A DNA stretch of 64,000 nucleotides from Billgrantia ethanolica (GCF_021404305.1 NZ_JABFTX010000002.1:434001-498000); one strand, 5' to 3'. Counted from the first letter of the stretch, positions 8,562 through 17,469 are shown. Notes: generated from the sequence alone by a model not told the origin. Numbers and translations are program-made.

Positions 8562-10202
8562 ATGGGTAGTCCAGGCGATCCAGCATCGATCAGCGACATG
8601 CACACGGATTACACCGTGGGTCAGGACAATATCGAGGGGCGGCTGGGACCTATCGGCTTCGACATCCACAACCGGGTATTCGCCGTCTCGGCGCTCGCCT
8701 CCGTCGTCTTCATCATTCTCACCCTGCTGTTCCCGGAAAGAGCGGGCGCCATCTTCCAGGCCATCGTCGGCTTCGCCACCGGCACCCTTGACTGGTACTT
8801 CATGCTGGTGGTGGATTTCTTCATCCTGTTCTGTATCGCCCTCGTCCTGCTGCCCTACGGCTCGGTGCGCCTGGGCGGTCCCGATGCCCGTCCGGATTAC
8901 GGCTATCTCTCCTGGTTCGCGATGCTGTTTTCCGCCGGCATCGGCATCGGCCTGCTGTTCTTCGGCGTGCTGGAGCCGGTCTATCACGCCAACGTCTCCC
9001 TGCCGCTGGGCATCCCTTCGCCGTTCGGCGCCGACGGCGAGCTAGACCCCACGGCCATCGGTGAGGCGACAGCCCTGGGTCTGGCCGGCACCTACCTGCA
9101 TTGGGGCATTCACGGCTGGGCGGTCTACGTGGTGATGGCGCTGGCACTGGCCATCTTCACCTACAACAAGGGCTTGCCGTTCTCCATCCGTTCGGCCTTC
9201 TTTCCGATCCTGGGCGAGCGGGTGTGGGGCTGGTGGGGGCACGTGATCGACATCCTGGCGGTGTTCTCCACGCTGTTCGGGCTGGCCACCTCGCTGGGTC
9301 TGGGCGCGCAGCAGGCCAATGCGGGGATGAACTTCGTCTTCGGCCTCGAGGTCAGCGCCACGGCCCAGGTGATCATCATCCTGCTGGTCACGGCGGTGGC
9401 CCTGGTGTCGGTGTGGCGGGGGCTGGAGGGCGGGGTGAAGAAGCTCTCCGAGTTCAACATGGCCATGGCGGTGCTGTTTTTCTTCTTCGTGCTGCTGGCT
9501 GGCCCGACGCTGGTGGCGCTGAGCGGTTTCTGGACGGGCCTTGCGACCTACGTGACGGAGTTCGTGCCGCTGTCGGCTCCCTTCGGCCGCGAGGACGATG
9601 CCTACCGTCAGGACTGGACGATCTTCTACTGGGCCTGGTGGGTGAGCTGGGCGCCGTTCGTGGGCATGTTCATCGCCCGGGTGTCGCGAGGGCGCACGGT
9701 ACGCGAGTTCGTGATCTGCGTGCTGCTGATCCCCAGCCTGTTCATCTTCATCTGGATGGGGGTGTTCGGCAGCGTCGCTCTCGATCAGCTCTATGCCGCA
9801 CCGGAGACCAGCCTGGTCAAGGAGTACGTGATCGACAGCTACCGCCCTGAGCTGTCGCTGTTCGGCATGCTCAACGAGCTGCCGCTGACCGCGCTGATGT
9901 CGACCGTCGGCATCGTGCTGGCCTTGATCTTCTTCGTCACCTCGTCGGATTCCGGTTCGCTGGTGATCGACACCATCACCGCCGGCGGCAAGATCGATGC
10001 GCCGCGGCCGCAGCGGATGTTCTGGGCCGTGGTGGAGGGCCTGGTCGCCATCGTACTCCTGCTCGGCGGCGGTCTTGCCGCGCTGCAGGCGGGGGTGACG
10101 GCCACGGCGATTCCGTTCTCCATCGTGATGCTGCTGATGTGTTACACCATCATCAAGGCGCTGAACGGGGAGCTGCGCCCCCGGCGTCCCGGCAAGGCGT
10201 GA
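8562..10202 (+). CDS. BCCT-family betaine/carnitine/choline transporter
   Basis: 546 residues. The ATG at 8562 has GGGAAG 9 bases upstream; an earlier in-frame TTG at 8535 is less likely. Twelve hydrophobic segments and the family signature in segment 8 (YWAWWVSWAPFVGMFIARVS), together with the glycine-rich GIGIGLLFFGVLEP stretch, mark a BCCT carrier. These are sodium- or proton-coupled importers of quaternary ammonium osmolytes such as glycine betaine, choline or ectoine. The C-terminal tail is short (RPRRPGKA), unlike osmosensing BetP. It stands alone, preceded by an AT-rich promoter region (8510-8535) and followed by a hairpin. Confidence 0.93.
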   Translation: MGSPGDPASISDMHTDYTVGQDNIEGRLGPIGFDIHNRVFAVSALASVVFIILTLLFPERAGAIFQAIVGFATGTLDWYFMLVVDFFILFCIALVLLPYGSVRLGGPDARPDYGYLSWFAMLFSAGIGIGLLFFGVLEPVYHANVSLPLGIPSPFGADGELDPTAIGEATALGLAGTYLHWGIHGWAVYVVMALALAIFTYNKGLPFSIRSAFFPILGERVWGWWGHVIDILAVFSTLFGLATSLGLGAQQANAGMNFVFGLEVSATAQVIIILLVTAVALVSVWRGLEGGVKKLSEFNMAMAVLFFFFVLLAGPTLVALSGFWTGLATYVTEFVPLSAPFGREDDAYRQDWTIFYWAWWVSWAPFVGMFIARVSRGRTVREFVICVLLIPSLFIFIWMGVFGSVALDQLYAAPETSLVKEYVIDSYRPELSLFGMLNELPLTALMSTVGIVLALIFFVTSSDSGSLVIDTITAGGKIDAPRPQRMFWAVVEGLVAIVLLLGGGLAALQAGVTATAIPFSIVMLLMCYTIIKALNGELRPRRPGKA

Positions 10203-10229
10203 TCGAGCGCTACGGTTGCCCATGAAAAA

Positions 10230-10274
10230 GGCCGGCCGCGGCTCCCTGTCGATCCAGGGGTGCCGCGGCCGGCC
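10230..10274 (-). terminator. Terminator of the glc operon (and BCCT gene)
   Basis: GGCCGGCCGCGGC (10230-10242) pairs with GCCGCGGCCGGCC (10262-10274), with an inner CCCTG/CAGGG pair. On the minus strand the stem is followed by CTTTTTC, so it fits as the intrinsic terminator of glcG. Confidence 0.85.
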
Positions 10275-10288
10275 CGTTCGGCTTCGCC

Positions 10289-10690
10289 TCAGGCGACGGC
10301 GGCGATGCCGGCCTTGGCGACCTGTACGTCCTGGTCGGGCTTGACGCCGGAAACGCCCACGGTGCCGGCCATCTGGCCCTCGACCATCACCGGCACGCCG
10401 CCGGCGAGCAGGCCCTGCATCGGCGCGGAGAGGAAGGCGTTACGGCCGCCGTTGATCATGTCCTCGAAGGCCTGGGTTTCGCGGGCGCCTAGCGCTGAGC
10501 TGCGGGCCTTCTGGGTGGCGATGTCGGGGGTCATGGCCGGGGCGCCGTCGAGGCGGCGCAGGCCGAGCAGGTGGCCGCCGTCGTCGGCCACGGCAATGGT
10601 TACCTTCCAGTCGTTGGCTTCCGCTTCTTTCTGAGCGGCATCGAGGATGGCGTTGACGTCGGACAGGGTGAGTACGGGTTTGGTCTTCAT
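10289..10690 (-). CDS. glcG: GlcG/HbpS-like heme-binding protein
   Basis: 133 residues from the ATG at 10690, which follows AAGGAGAACCCC on the minus strand. The family pattern is clear: VTIAVADDGGHLLGLRRLDGA, then QKARSSALGARET, and the C-terminal GVPVMVEGQMAGTVGVSGV. GlcG/DUF336 proteins accompany glycolate oxidase in many bacteria and are related to heme-degrading HbpS and PduO C-terminal domains; their exact role is unsettled. It is the last gene of the glcDEFG unit, separated from glcF by 165 bases that contain repeat copy B. A second paralogue lies at 35252. Confidence 0.88.
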   Translation of the reverse strand: MKTKPVLTLSDVNAILDAAQKEAEANDWKVTIAVADDGGHLLGLRRLDGAPAMTPDIATQKARSSALGARETQAFEDMINGGRNAFLSAPMQGLLAGGVPVMVEGQMAGTVGVSGVKPDQDVQVAKAGIAAVA

Positions 10691-10731
10691 GGGGTTCTCC
10701 TTGAGTCGCAATGTTGTCGGTGATGAGCTTC

Positions 10732-10830
10732 CCGGCGACAAAGCCACGCGAGGGCGCTGTGAACCCGTCCCTGGGCGCTACTTTTGCCATCCCTGGCAAA
10801 AGACCCTCGCTTTGGCTTGTCCCCGGCGCT
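10732..10830 (+). repeat. Dispersed palindromic repeat, copy B (between glcF and glcG)
   Basis: Non-coding block with GACAAAGCC, GCGCTGTG, TCCCTG, CGCTAC, TTTTGCC and CTGGCAAAAG; TTTTGCCATCCCTGGCAAAA forms a hairpin. The word order matches copy A at 1807-1914 in the opposite orientation. It sits inside the glc operon leader to glcG and could affect glcG expression. Confidence 0.6.
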
Positions 10831-10855
10831 CATCTGTTGCGTTGCTGGATACTCT

Positions 10856-12118
10856 CTAAGCGCTGCCCGCCGAGGGAGGCAACGATTCATCGACGATCTC
10901 GATCCAATGCCTGACCGGCGTGCGCCCTGCGCCGTTGAGGTGCGTCTGGCAGCCGATGTTGGCGGTCACGATGGTTTCCGGGCTGCCGGCCTCAAGGGCG
11001 TTGAGCTTGTTGTCGCGCAGCTGGGTTGCCAGCTCCGGCTGGGTGATCGAGTAGGTGCCCGCCGAGCCGCAGCAGAGGTGGGCATCCTGGACCGGAGTGA
11101 GGGTGAAGCCGAGCTTGACCAGCACGCCCTCCACCGCGCCGCCGAGCTTCTGGGCGTGCTGCAGGGTGCAGGGGCAGTGGAACGCCAGCCGGCGGCCTGC
11201 GCTGACCTCGAGGCTCGTCAGCTCCTCGTCACGCAACACCTCGACCAGATCCTTGGCCAGTTCGCTCACACGCTTGGCTTTGTCGGCGTAGGCGGGATCA
11301 TCCTTGAGGATGTCGCGGTACTCCTTGACGAAGGCGCCGCAGCCGCTGGCGGTCTGCACTATTGCTTCCACCCCTGCCTCGCCCTCTTTCTCGATATGCG
11401 GCCACCAGGCGTCGATGTTGGCCCGCGCGCGGGCGCGGCCGTCGTCCTGGGCGTTGAGGTGGAAGTCGACGGCGCCGCAGCAGCCCGCTTCGGCCACCGG
11501 CGTGAGGCCGATTCCCAGACGGTCGAGCACCCGCGCCGTGGCGGCATTGGTGTTGGGCGAGAGCCCCGGCTGCACGCAGCCTTCGAGGATCAGCATCTGC
11601 CGTGCGTGGCGCTTGTGGTCGGGGCGCGTGCCGGCATCCACCGGCTTGGGCGGTAGCTTGTCCTTGAGCTTGCCAGGCACCAGCGGCTTGAAGGTCTGGC
11701 CCAGCTTGAGCAGCGCCTGGAAGCGCTTGGGCTCCACCAGGGCCTTGCGCAGGGCGTAGCGCTGGGCGCGCTCGGCGGTGCTGCGCGGCACCCGACGCTC
11801 GATCTCGGCGCGGCCGATGTCGAGCAGCTTGTGGTACTCCACGCCCGAGGGGCAGGTGGTCTCGCAGTTGCGACAGGTCAGGCAGCGGTCCAGGTGCAGG
11901 CGGGTCTGCTCGGTGACGTTTTCGCTGTCGTCCGGGTTTTCCAGCATCTGCTTCATCAGGTAGATGCGCCCGCGCGGCCCGTCGCGCTCGTCGCCCAGCA
12001 ACTGGTAGGTGGGGCAGGTGGCGTTGCAGAAGCCGCAGTGCACGCAGCTGCGCAGGACGCGGTCGGCCTCCTGGATGTGCGGCTGCTTGAGGGCTTCCTC
12101 GGTGAAATGCGTCTGCAT
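10856..12118 (-). CDS. glcF: Glycolate oxidase iron-sulfur subunit GlcF
   Basis: 420 residues. Two 4Fe-4S sites near the N-terminus (CVHCGFCNATCP about residue 26 and CLTCRNCETTCP about residue 75) are followed by two CCG domains (GCCGAVDFHLN and CCGSAGTYS), which is the standard GlcF architecture. It passes electrons from the flavin subunits to the quinone pool at the inner membrane while glycolate is oxidised to glyoxylate. The ATG lies 19 bases after the glcE stop. Confidence 0.95.
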   Translation of the reverse strand: MQTHFTEEALKQPHIQEADRVLRSCVHCGFCNATCPTYQLLGDERDGPRGRIYLMKQMLENPDDSENVTEQTRLHLDRCLTCRNCETTCPSGVEYHKLLDIGRAEIERRVPRSTAERAQRYALRKALVEPKRFQALLKLGQTFKPLVPGKLKDKLPPKPVDAGTRPDHKRHARQMLILEGCVQPGLSPNTNAATARVLDRLGIGLTPVAEAGCCGAVDFHLNAQDDGRARARANIDAWWPHIEKEGEAGVEAIVQTASGCGAFVKEYRDILKDDPAYADKAKRVSELAKDLVEVLRDEELTSLEVSAGRRLAFHCPCTLQHAQKLGGAVEGVLVKLGFTLTPVQDAHLCCGSAGTYSITQPELATQLRDNKLNALEAGSPETIVTANIGCQTHLNGAGRTPVRHWIEIVDESLPPSAGSA

Positions 12119-12137
12119 GTCGAAAATCCTGTGCGTC

Positions 12138-13229
12138 TCAGAGCGCCGCGTAGAGCCGGCCGGGATTGAAGATGCCCTTGGGGTCGAGCTGAGCCTTGAG
12201 GTTGCGGTGGTATTTCATCAGCACCTCGGGCAGCGGCGTGAAGGGCTCCACGTCGGCCGGGCGCGGGCCATAGCAGGTGGCGTGGCCGCCGGCGGCCTGG
12301 CAGGCGCGGCGCAGGGTGTCGGCATCGAGCTCGGCGCGCAGCCAGCGCTGGGCGCCGGCCCAGTCGTGAAGCATCAGCCGCTCGTCGACGCCGGGCAGTT
12401 CCAGCGCCGGCGTGCGGTGGGGCAGCGAGAGTCGCCACAGAGGCGCCCGACCTTCGCTGAAGAAGGACAGGCGCTGGTCGCGCAGGGCGGTCCAGAAGCC
12501 GTTGTCGAGATCGTCGCCGCCGATGCGTGCGCGAGTGGCGGCCACCGAACTCGGCCCGCCCTCCAGGCGCAGGTGCAGGGCGCCGTCGAGCCAGGCGGCG
12601 GCGCTGATCGGCAGCGGTTCGCGACCCCACTCGGCCAGGCGCAGGCGGGCCTCGTCGAGAGAGAGCTCCAGGTGCAGGCTTTGGGTGGCGCCGGGAATCG
12701 GCAGCACCTTGAACGAGACCTCGGTGATCAGCCCCAGGCCGCCCTGGGCACCCACCATCAGCCGCGACATGTCGTAGCCGGCGACGTTCTTCATCACCTC
12801 GCCGCCGAAGCGCTGTTCGATGCCTGCGTGGTTGATCACCCGCGCACCGAGCACGAAGTCGCGCACGCTGCCGGCCCAGGGGCGGCGCGGACCGGAGAGG
12901 CCGGTGGCGACCATGCCGCCCACGGTGCTGGCGATGCCGTAGCGGGGCGGTTCGAAGGGCAGCATCTGGCCCTGCTCGGCCAGGGCCGCCTCGAGCTCGG
13001 CCAGCGGGGTGCCGGCGCGCACCGAGACTACCAGTTCCACCGGATCGTAGAAGCTGATGCCGCGATGCTCGTGGGTGAAGAGTTCGCTGCCCTGAACCTC
13101 GCGACCGTAGAAGTAGCGGGTGTCGCCGCCGACGATCCGCAGCGGCGTACCCTCAGCATTGGCCTGGCGAATGCGTTCGGCCAGGGCCGCGCTGGCGTCG
13201 TGATCCTTGTGAGTCGTGGCGTTGGTCAT
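12138..13229 (-). CDS. glcE: Glycolate oxidase FAD-binding subunit GlcE
   Basis: 363 residues starting MTNATTHKDHD, 2 bases after the glcD stop, with GGAGTG as ribosome site. It has a PCMH-type FAD-binding domain (LRIVGGDTRYFYG, STVGGMVATGLSGPRR, VMKNVAGYDMSRLMVGAQGGLG), which is shorter than GlcD, as is usual. It is the second flavin-domain subunit of the GlcDEF complex. The C-terminus ends LDPKGIFNPGRLYAAL, matching the GlcE/GlcD family end. Confidence 0.94.
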   Translation of the reverse strand: MTNATTHKDHDASAALAERIRQANAEGTPLRIVGGDTRYFYGREVQGSELFTHEHRGISFYDPVELVVSVRAGTPLAELEAALAEQGQMLPFEPPRYGIASTVGGMVATGLSGPRRPWAGSVRDFVLGARVINHAGIEQRFGGEVMKNVAGYDMSRLMVGAQGGLGLITEVSFKVLPIPGATQSLHLELSLDEARLRLAEWGREPLPISAAAWLDGALHLRLEGGPSSVAATRARIGGDDLDNGFWTALRDQRLSFFSEGRAPLWRLSLPHRTPALELPGVDERLMLHDWAGAQRWLRAELDADTLRRACQAAGGHATCYGPRPADVEPFTPLPEVLMKYHRNLKAQLDPKGIFNPGRLYAAL

Positions 13230-13231
13230 GG

Positions 13232-14737
13232 TCACTCCTGTCCGCCCTGCTGAACGCCGGGGGTGGTGTCGGCCGCCGCGCTCTTGATGGTGCGGAACTC
13301 CGAACAGCGTGCCGGGGTGGGAATGTTCTTGCCCGGGTTGAGCAGGTCGTGCGGGTCGAAGGCGGCCTTGGCGGCGCGGAAGGTGGCCAGTTCGTCGGGG
13401 CGGAACTGGGCGCACATTTGGTTGATCTTCTCGCGACCGACGCCGTGTTCGCCGGTGATGGTGCCGCCCACCTCGACGCACAGTTCGAGGATCTCGCCGC
13501 CCAGCGCCTCGGCCACGGCCAGCTCGCCCTCGCGGTTGGCGTCGAACAGGATCAGCGGATGCATGTTGCCGTCGCCGGCGTGGAAGACGTTGGCCACTTT
13601 CAGGCCGTAGCGCTCGGAGAGGTCGCTGATGCCCTTGAGCACCCGCGCCAGCTCGCGCCGCGGGATGGTGCCGTCCATGCAGTAGTAGTCCGGCGACATG
13701 CGGCCCACTGCGGGAAAGGCGTTCTTGCGCCCGGCCCAGAACTTGGCCCGCTCGGCGTCGTCGCGGGCCTGGCGGATGCCGGTGGCGCCGGCCTTCTCCA
13801 GCACCTGGCGCACGGTTTCGCAGTCGTCGTCGACGTCGGCCTCGACGCCATCGAGTTCGCACAGCAGGATCGCCTCGGCGTCCACCGGGTAGCCGGCGCC
13901 GATGAAGTCCTCGGCGGCGATGATGGCCAGCTTGTCCATCATCTCCAGGCCGCCGGGGATGATTCCGGCGGCGATAATGGCGCCGACCGAATTGCCGGCC
14001 TTCTCCACGTCGTCGAAGCTGGCCATCAGCACCTTGGCCACCTCGGGCTTGGGCAGCAGCTTGACGGTGATCTCGGTGACCACGCCGAGCATGCCCTCGG
14101 AGCCGTTGAACAGCGCCAGCAGGTCGAAGCCGGGGGCGTCCAGCGCATCGCTGCCCAGGGTCATGCGCTCGCCCTCGATGGTGAGCACCTCGACCTTGAT
14201 CACGTTGTGTACGGTGAGGCCGTACTTGAGGCAGTGCACGCCGCCGGCGTTCTCGGCCACGTTGCCGCCGATGGAGCAGGCGATCTGCGATGAGGGGTCC
14301 GGGGCGTAGTAGAGGCCGTAGGGCGAGGCCGCCTCGGAGATGGCCAGGTTGCGCACGCCGGGTTCGACCCGGGCAATGCGCGCCTCGGGGTCGATCTCGA
14401 GAATGCGCGAGAAGCGCGACATCACCAGCAGCACGCCGTGGGTGAGCGGCAGCGCGCCGGCGGAGAGCCCCGTGCCGGCGCCGCGGGTGACCACCGGTAC
14501 GCCGAGGCGATGGCATTCCACCAGCAGGCGCTGGACCTGATCGAGGGAGTCGGGCAGCGCCACCAGCAGCGGCAGGGTGCGGTAGACGGAGAGGCCGTCG
14601 CACTCGAAGGGACGCATGTCCTCCTCGCGGTGCAGCAGGGTCATGCCCGGGATGGCCTTCAGCAGCGCGTCGCGGATGCCGGCCCTGTCCATCTCGGGGG
14701 CCGGGCCGTCGAGCCGTTCGTCATAGAGGATGTTCAT
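13232..14737 (-). CDS. glcD: Glycolate oxidase catalytic subunit GlcD
   Basis: 501 residues starting MNILYDERLDG, with AGAGAGG upstream; the open frame continues further 5' but that part is the intergenic promoter. FAD_binding_4 (VVTRGAGTGLSAGALPLTHG, GGNVAENAGGVHCLKYG) and the FAD-oxidase C-terminal domain (NVFHAGDGNMHP, GTITGEHGVG) are intact, including the His and Glu of the active-site region. It oxidises glycolate (and D-lactate) to glyoxylate. It leads the glcDEFG operon divergently from glcC. Confidence 0.95.
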   Translation of the reverse strand: MNILYDERLDGPAPEMDRAGIRDALLKAIPGMTLLHREEDMRPFECDGLSVYRTLPLLVALPDSLDQVQRLLVECHRLGVPVVTRGAGTGLSAGALPLTHGVLLVMSRFSRILEIDPEARIARVEPGVRNLAISEAASPYGLYYAPDPSSQIACSIGGNVAENAGGVHCLKYGLTVHNVIKVEVLTIEGERMTLGSDALDAPGFDLLALFNGSEGMLGVVTEITVKLLPKPEVAKVLMASFDDVEKAGNSVGAIIAAGIIPGGLEMMDKLAIIAAEDFIGAGYPVDAEAILLCELDGVEADVDDDCETVRQVLEKAGATGIRQARDDAERAKFWAGRKNAFPAVGRMSPDYYCMDGTIPRRELARVLKGISDLSERYGLKVANVFHAGDGNMHPLILFDANREGELAVAEALGGEILELCVEVGGTITGEHGVGREKINQMCAQFRPDELATFRAAKAAFDPHDLLNPGKNIPTPARCSEFRTIKSAAADTTPGVQQGGQE

Positions 14738-14828
14738 GAGTGCCTCTCTGCGAGTCATGCGGCAGGGGGTTCGTACGCCAAGGCCCCCAATGTGCGCTCT
14801 GGTGCGCCCTCTGTCCAGCCTGCGGTCT

Positions 14829-14843
14829 ACTGGTATGACCAGT
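14829..14843. promoter_or_regulatory. Candidate GlcC operator
   Basis: ACTGGT-ATG-ACCAGT is a perfect inverted repeat in the 207-base divergent region between glcD and glcC. It matches the TGGT-N3-ACCA pattern recognised by PdhR/LldR/GlcC-type FadR-family regulators. AT-rich DNA consistent with promoters follows at 14852-14880. Confidence 0.7.
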
Positions 14844-14944
14844 TGTTCGGCGCTATATTGGAAATTATTTTCATGATACAGCATGGCAGCTACGGCGCTT
14901 AAGCGCCAGGTTAGCAAGCATGCCTGTGGACCCTGGGAGAACCA

Positions 14945-15721
14945 ATGCAGCAGGAACATGAGCGCGTCTCAGCGACGCTGACGCCCGATGCGGTGGCGGA
15001 ACGCCTGGAGCGGATGATTCTCGACGGCGTGTTCCGCCCCGGGCAACTGCTGCCTTCGGAGCGACGCCTGTGCGAACGCCTCGGCGTGTCGCGCACCTCG
15101 CTTCGCGAAGGGCTGCGCGTGCTGCGCAGCAAGGGCATCATCGTCACTCGCCAGGGGCGGGGCTCGGAGGTGGCCGAGCTGGTGGCAGGTCGCGACGACA
15201 GCCCGCTGATGCATCTCTTCCGCGACCATCCGCGGACCCTTTACGATCTGCTGGAGGTGCGCTCGCTGCTGGAAGGGGAGTCGGCCCGGCTGGCGGCCGA
15301 GCGGGCCACGCCGGCCGACCGGGTGCTGATCCAGCGCCGCTACGAGGCGATGGCGGAATACGTCGAGGCGGGCCAGGCGATAGACGTGGAGCGGTTGGCC
15401 CTCCTCGACCACGCCTTTCACCTGGCAATCTGTCAGGCCTCGCACAACCCGGTGCTGGTGCATACGCTGCAGTCGCTTACCGATCTGCTGCTCAGCTCCG
15501 TGTTCGCCTCGGTAAAGAACCTCTATCATCGTGAGAGGCCGCGGACCATGATCAATCGTCAGCATGCGCGGCTCTATCGGGCCGTGATGGAGGGCAAGCC
15601 TCAGGCAGCCCGGAGAGCGGCGCTCGATCATCTCCACGGCATCGAGTCGCAGCTGCGCGAGATCGAGGCCGAGGATCAGCGCCTGGAGCGCTCGGCCATG
15701 CGTCTCGATGAGTGGGGGTGA
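14945..15721 (+). CDS. glcC: GntR/FadR-family regulator GlcC
   Basis: 258 residues. An N-terminal winged helix (residues about 14-80: LPSERRLCERLGVSRTSLREGLRVLRSKG) is followed by an FCD ligand domain (about 100-230) with the metal-binding Asp/His pattern (LLDHAFHLAICQASHN). The position, divergent from glcDEFG, identifies it as the glycolate-responsive regulator. GlcC in E. coli activates glcDEFGB when glycolate is present. The candidate operator lies about 100 bases upstream. Confidence 0.88.
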   Translation: MQQEHERVSATLTPDAVAERLERMILDGVFRPGQLLPSERRLCERLGVSRTSLREGLRVLRSKGIIVTRQGRGSEVAELVAGRDDSPLMHLFRDHPRTLYDLLEVRSLLEGESARLAAERATPADRVLIQRRYEAMAEYVEAGQAIDVERLALLDHAFHLAICQASHNPVLVHTLQSLTDLLLSSVFASVKNLYHRERPRTMINRQHARLYRAVMEGKPQAARRAALDHLHGIESQLREIEAEDQRLERSAMRLDEWG

Positions 15722-15773
15722 CAAGAGGGCTGAGTGGCGCGCCGCAAGCACCGCAACGAAATTGACGCTCCTT

Positions 15774-15791
15774 TTTTTTGAATGCATAATT
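15774..15791. promoter_or_regulatory. Candidate autoregulatory site of the VanR-type GntR protein
   Basis: TTTTTTGA-AT-GCATAATT matches 12 of 16 arm positions of the perfect palindrome AATTATGA-NN-TCATAATT found at 27522 and 33059. It lies about 29 bases before the ATG of the GntR gene, where autoregulation would be expected. Confidence 0.5.
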
Positions 15792-15819
15792 AGATTTATT
15801 CGTTTTAGAAGTGAAGCCA

Positions 15820-16473
15820 ATGGACAAGATCAGGCAAAGTACGCTTCACGGTGAAGTGGCGGAAAGGGTTCGCGATCTGATTGCGCAGGGCGTATTGGCC
15901 CCCGGCAGTCGGGTTCCCGAAAAACAGCTGTGCGAACAGTTCGGCGTCTCCCGTACCCCTTTGCGCGAGGCACTCAAGGTGCTGGCTCACGAAGGCTTCG
16001 TCGAGCTGCTGCCCAATCGGGGCGCGCGGGTCGCCAAGCTGACCCGCACCACGTTGAAGAACACCTTCGAAGTGATGCAGAGCCTCGAGGCCCTGGCGGG
16101 CGAGCTGGCCGGAGCGCGGATCTCCGACCCGGAGCTGGCCAACATCGAGGCGCTGCACTATCAGATGCTGGCGCACTACAAGAGCGGCAACATGCAGGAG
16201 TACCTGCTGACCAATCAGCAGATTCACGAAGCCATCGTGGTCGCCTCGCAGAACGACGTGCTCATCGACGTCTACAAGAACCTCAACCATCGCGTGCGCC
16301 GGGTGCGGTTCACTGCCGAGCTCAGCAGCGACTACTGGTCTCAGGCCGTGAGCGAGCACGAAGCGATGATCGAGGCGCTGAGAAAGCGTGACGGCAAGGA
16401 ACTGGGCAGCATCCTGAGCTGCCACCTGCGCAACAAGGTCGAGGTCTCGGCGCTGGAGGAGATGGCCGAGTAG
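15820..16473 (+). CDS. GntR-family regulator, VanR/FCD subgroup
   Basis: 217 residues from the ATG at 15820; a GTG three codons earlier is also possible. Winged helix at residues about 8-75 (VPEKQLCEQFGVSRTPLREALKVLAHEGFVELLPNRG), FCD domain from about 85 (QSLEALAGELAGARI, NQQIHEAIVVASQND, HEAMIEALRKRD) with the metal-ligand histidines in place. It is the only regulator between 15.7 and 26.5 kb and lies beside the acid-sugar operon, whose promoters carry copies of one palindrome, so it is the best candidate to bind that palindrome. The inducer is probably a sugar acid or its dehydration product (inference). The gene ends at a shared bidirectional terminator. Confidence 0.85.
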   Translation: MDKIRQSTLHGEVAERVRDLIAQGVLAPGSRVPEKQLCEQFGVSRTPLREALKVLAHEGFVELLPNRGARVAKLTRTTLKNTFEVMQSLEALAGELAGARISDPELANIEALHYQMLAHYKSGNMQEYLLTNQQIHEAIVVASQNDVLIDVYKNLNHRVRRVRFTAELSSDYWSQAVSEHEAMIEALRKRDGKELGSILSCHLRNKVEVSALEEMAE

Positions 16474-16505
16474 CGCCAGATGGCCCCACATCCGTTCCAC
16501 GCAGT

Positions 16506-16539
16506 ACGCAGATGCCACCCCCAAGGGTGGCATCTGCGT
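16506..16539. terminator. Bidirectional terminator
   Basis: ACGCAGATGCCACCC pairs perfectly with GGGTGGCATCTGCGT across CCAA. It lies between the convergent GntR and amidohydrolase genes and can end both transcripts. Confidence 0.88.
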
Positions 16540-16546
16540 TTGGTGC

Positions 16547-17458
16547 TCATTGCCCCAGCGACATGCGATAGAAACGCACCGCGTTGTCGTGAAACAGCCG
16601 GCGACGCTCCTGGGGCGTGAAGCCTTCGGTGATGTGCAGGAAGCCCGAGAAGATCGTCTCGAAGCTCGCCACCAGGCTGTCGACGGGGAAGTTGCTGGCG
16701 AACATGCAGCGCTCGACGCCGAAGACCTCGATGGTGTCGAGCACGACGCGGCGATTGGCCTCGACGCTCCAGGGCTGTCCCGGCACGCCGATGCCGGAGA
16801 TCTTCACCGCCACGTTGGGCTGGGCGGCCACTCGCTCCATCGCCCGGCGCCAGCCGGCGAGCCCGGCTTCGCTGCGGTCCGCCGGCAGGCCGGTGTGGTT
16901 GATGACGATCTGGGTTTCGGGATAAGACGCCGCCAGCTCGGCGGCCTCCTCGAAGTGCCACCAGGGCGTCTGCAGGTCGAAGGAGAGGTCATGGGCCGCA
17001 AGCTGGGCGAAACCCCGCCTCCAGGCCGGGTCGCCCATCGAGCCGGGGGCGCCGGGGAACACCTTGTCGGGCGAGCTTGCGGCGGCGGGCTTGTGGCGAA
17101 TGCCGCGCACGCGCGGATGGTCGCAGTGGGCGGCCAGTACCTCTGCCACATTGGGCCGGTCGAGCCGGGCCTGGGCGACCATTACCGTCGGTAGCCCTTC
17201 ACGTTCGGCCAGCTCATGCACCCAGCGGGTTTCCGCTACCGGCGTGCGCGGGTCCCACTCCGTTTCCACGAACACGCTGCCGACCACGTTGAAGCCCCGA
17301 GTATCCTGGCGATAATCCGCGGGCATGTAGTTGCGGCGAATGGCGCTGTAGTCGCCGTAGCGAAAGGGAATAGGCGTCTTGTCGCACAGCCAGGGCAGAT
17401 AGTTGCGCTCGAGATCCCAGAAGTGCTGATGGGCATCGATGATCGGAAAGTCGTTCAT
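16547..17458 (-). CDS. Amidohydrolase 2 family (COG3618) lactonase-like hydrolase
   Basis: 303 residues starting MNDFPIIDAHQHFWD, with GAGAGG upstream; an ATG five codons earlier overlaps the previous gene and is less likely. A TIM-barrel metal hydrolase signature is present: DAHQHFWD at the N-terminus, INHTGLP near residue 190 and FASNFPVDS near residue 257. Relatives hydrolyse sugar-acid lactones (L-fuconolactone, L-rhamnonolactone, galactarolactone) or pyrone dicarboxylates. As the last gene of an operon with L-fuconate dehydratase-linked genes, a lactonase that produces the free aldonate is the most likely role. It acts in the cytosol. Confidence 0.8.
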   Translation of the reverse strand: MNDFPIIDAHQHFWDLERNYLPWLCDKTPIPFRYGDYSAIRRNYMPADYRQDTRGFNVVGSVFVETEWDPRTPVAETRWVHELAEREGLPTVMVAQARLDRPNVAEVLAAHCDHPRVRGIRHKPAAASSPDKVFPGAPGSMGDPAWRRGFAQLAAHDLSFDLQTPWWHFEEAAELAASYPETQIVINHTGLPADRSEAGLAGWRRAMERVAAQPNVAVKISGIGVPGQPWSVEANRRVVLDTIEVFGVERCMFASNFPVDSLVASFETIFSGFLHITEGFTPQERRRLFHDNAVRFYRMSLGQ

Positions 17459-17469
17459 GCTATGGCCTC

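Noticed and set aside
12138..14603. 821-codon open frame across glcE and glcD
   Set aside because: Only the last 363 codons code for GlcE; the upstream part is glcD in a wrong frame.
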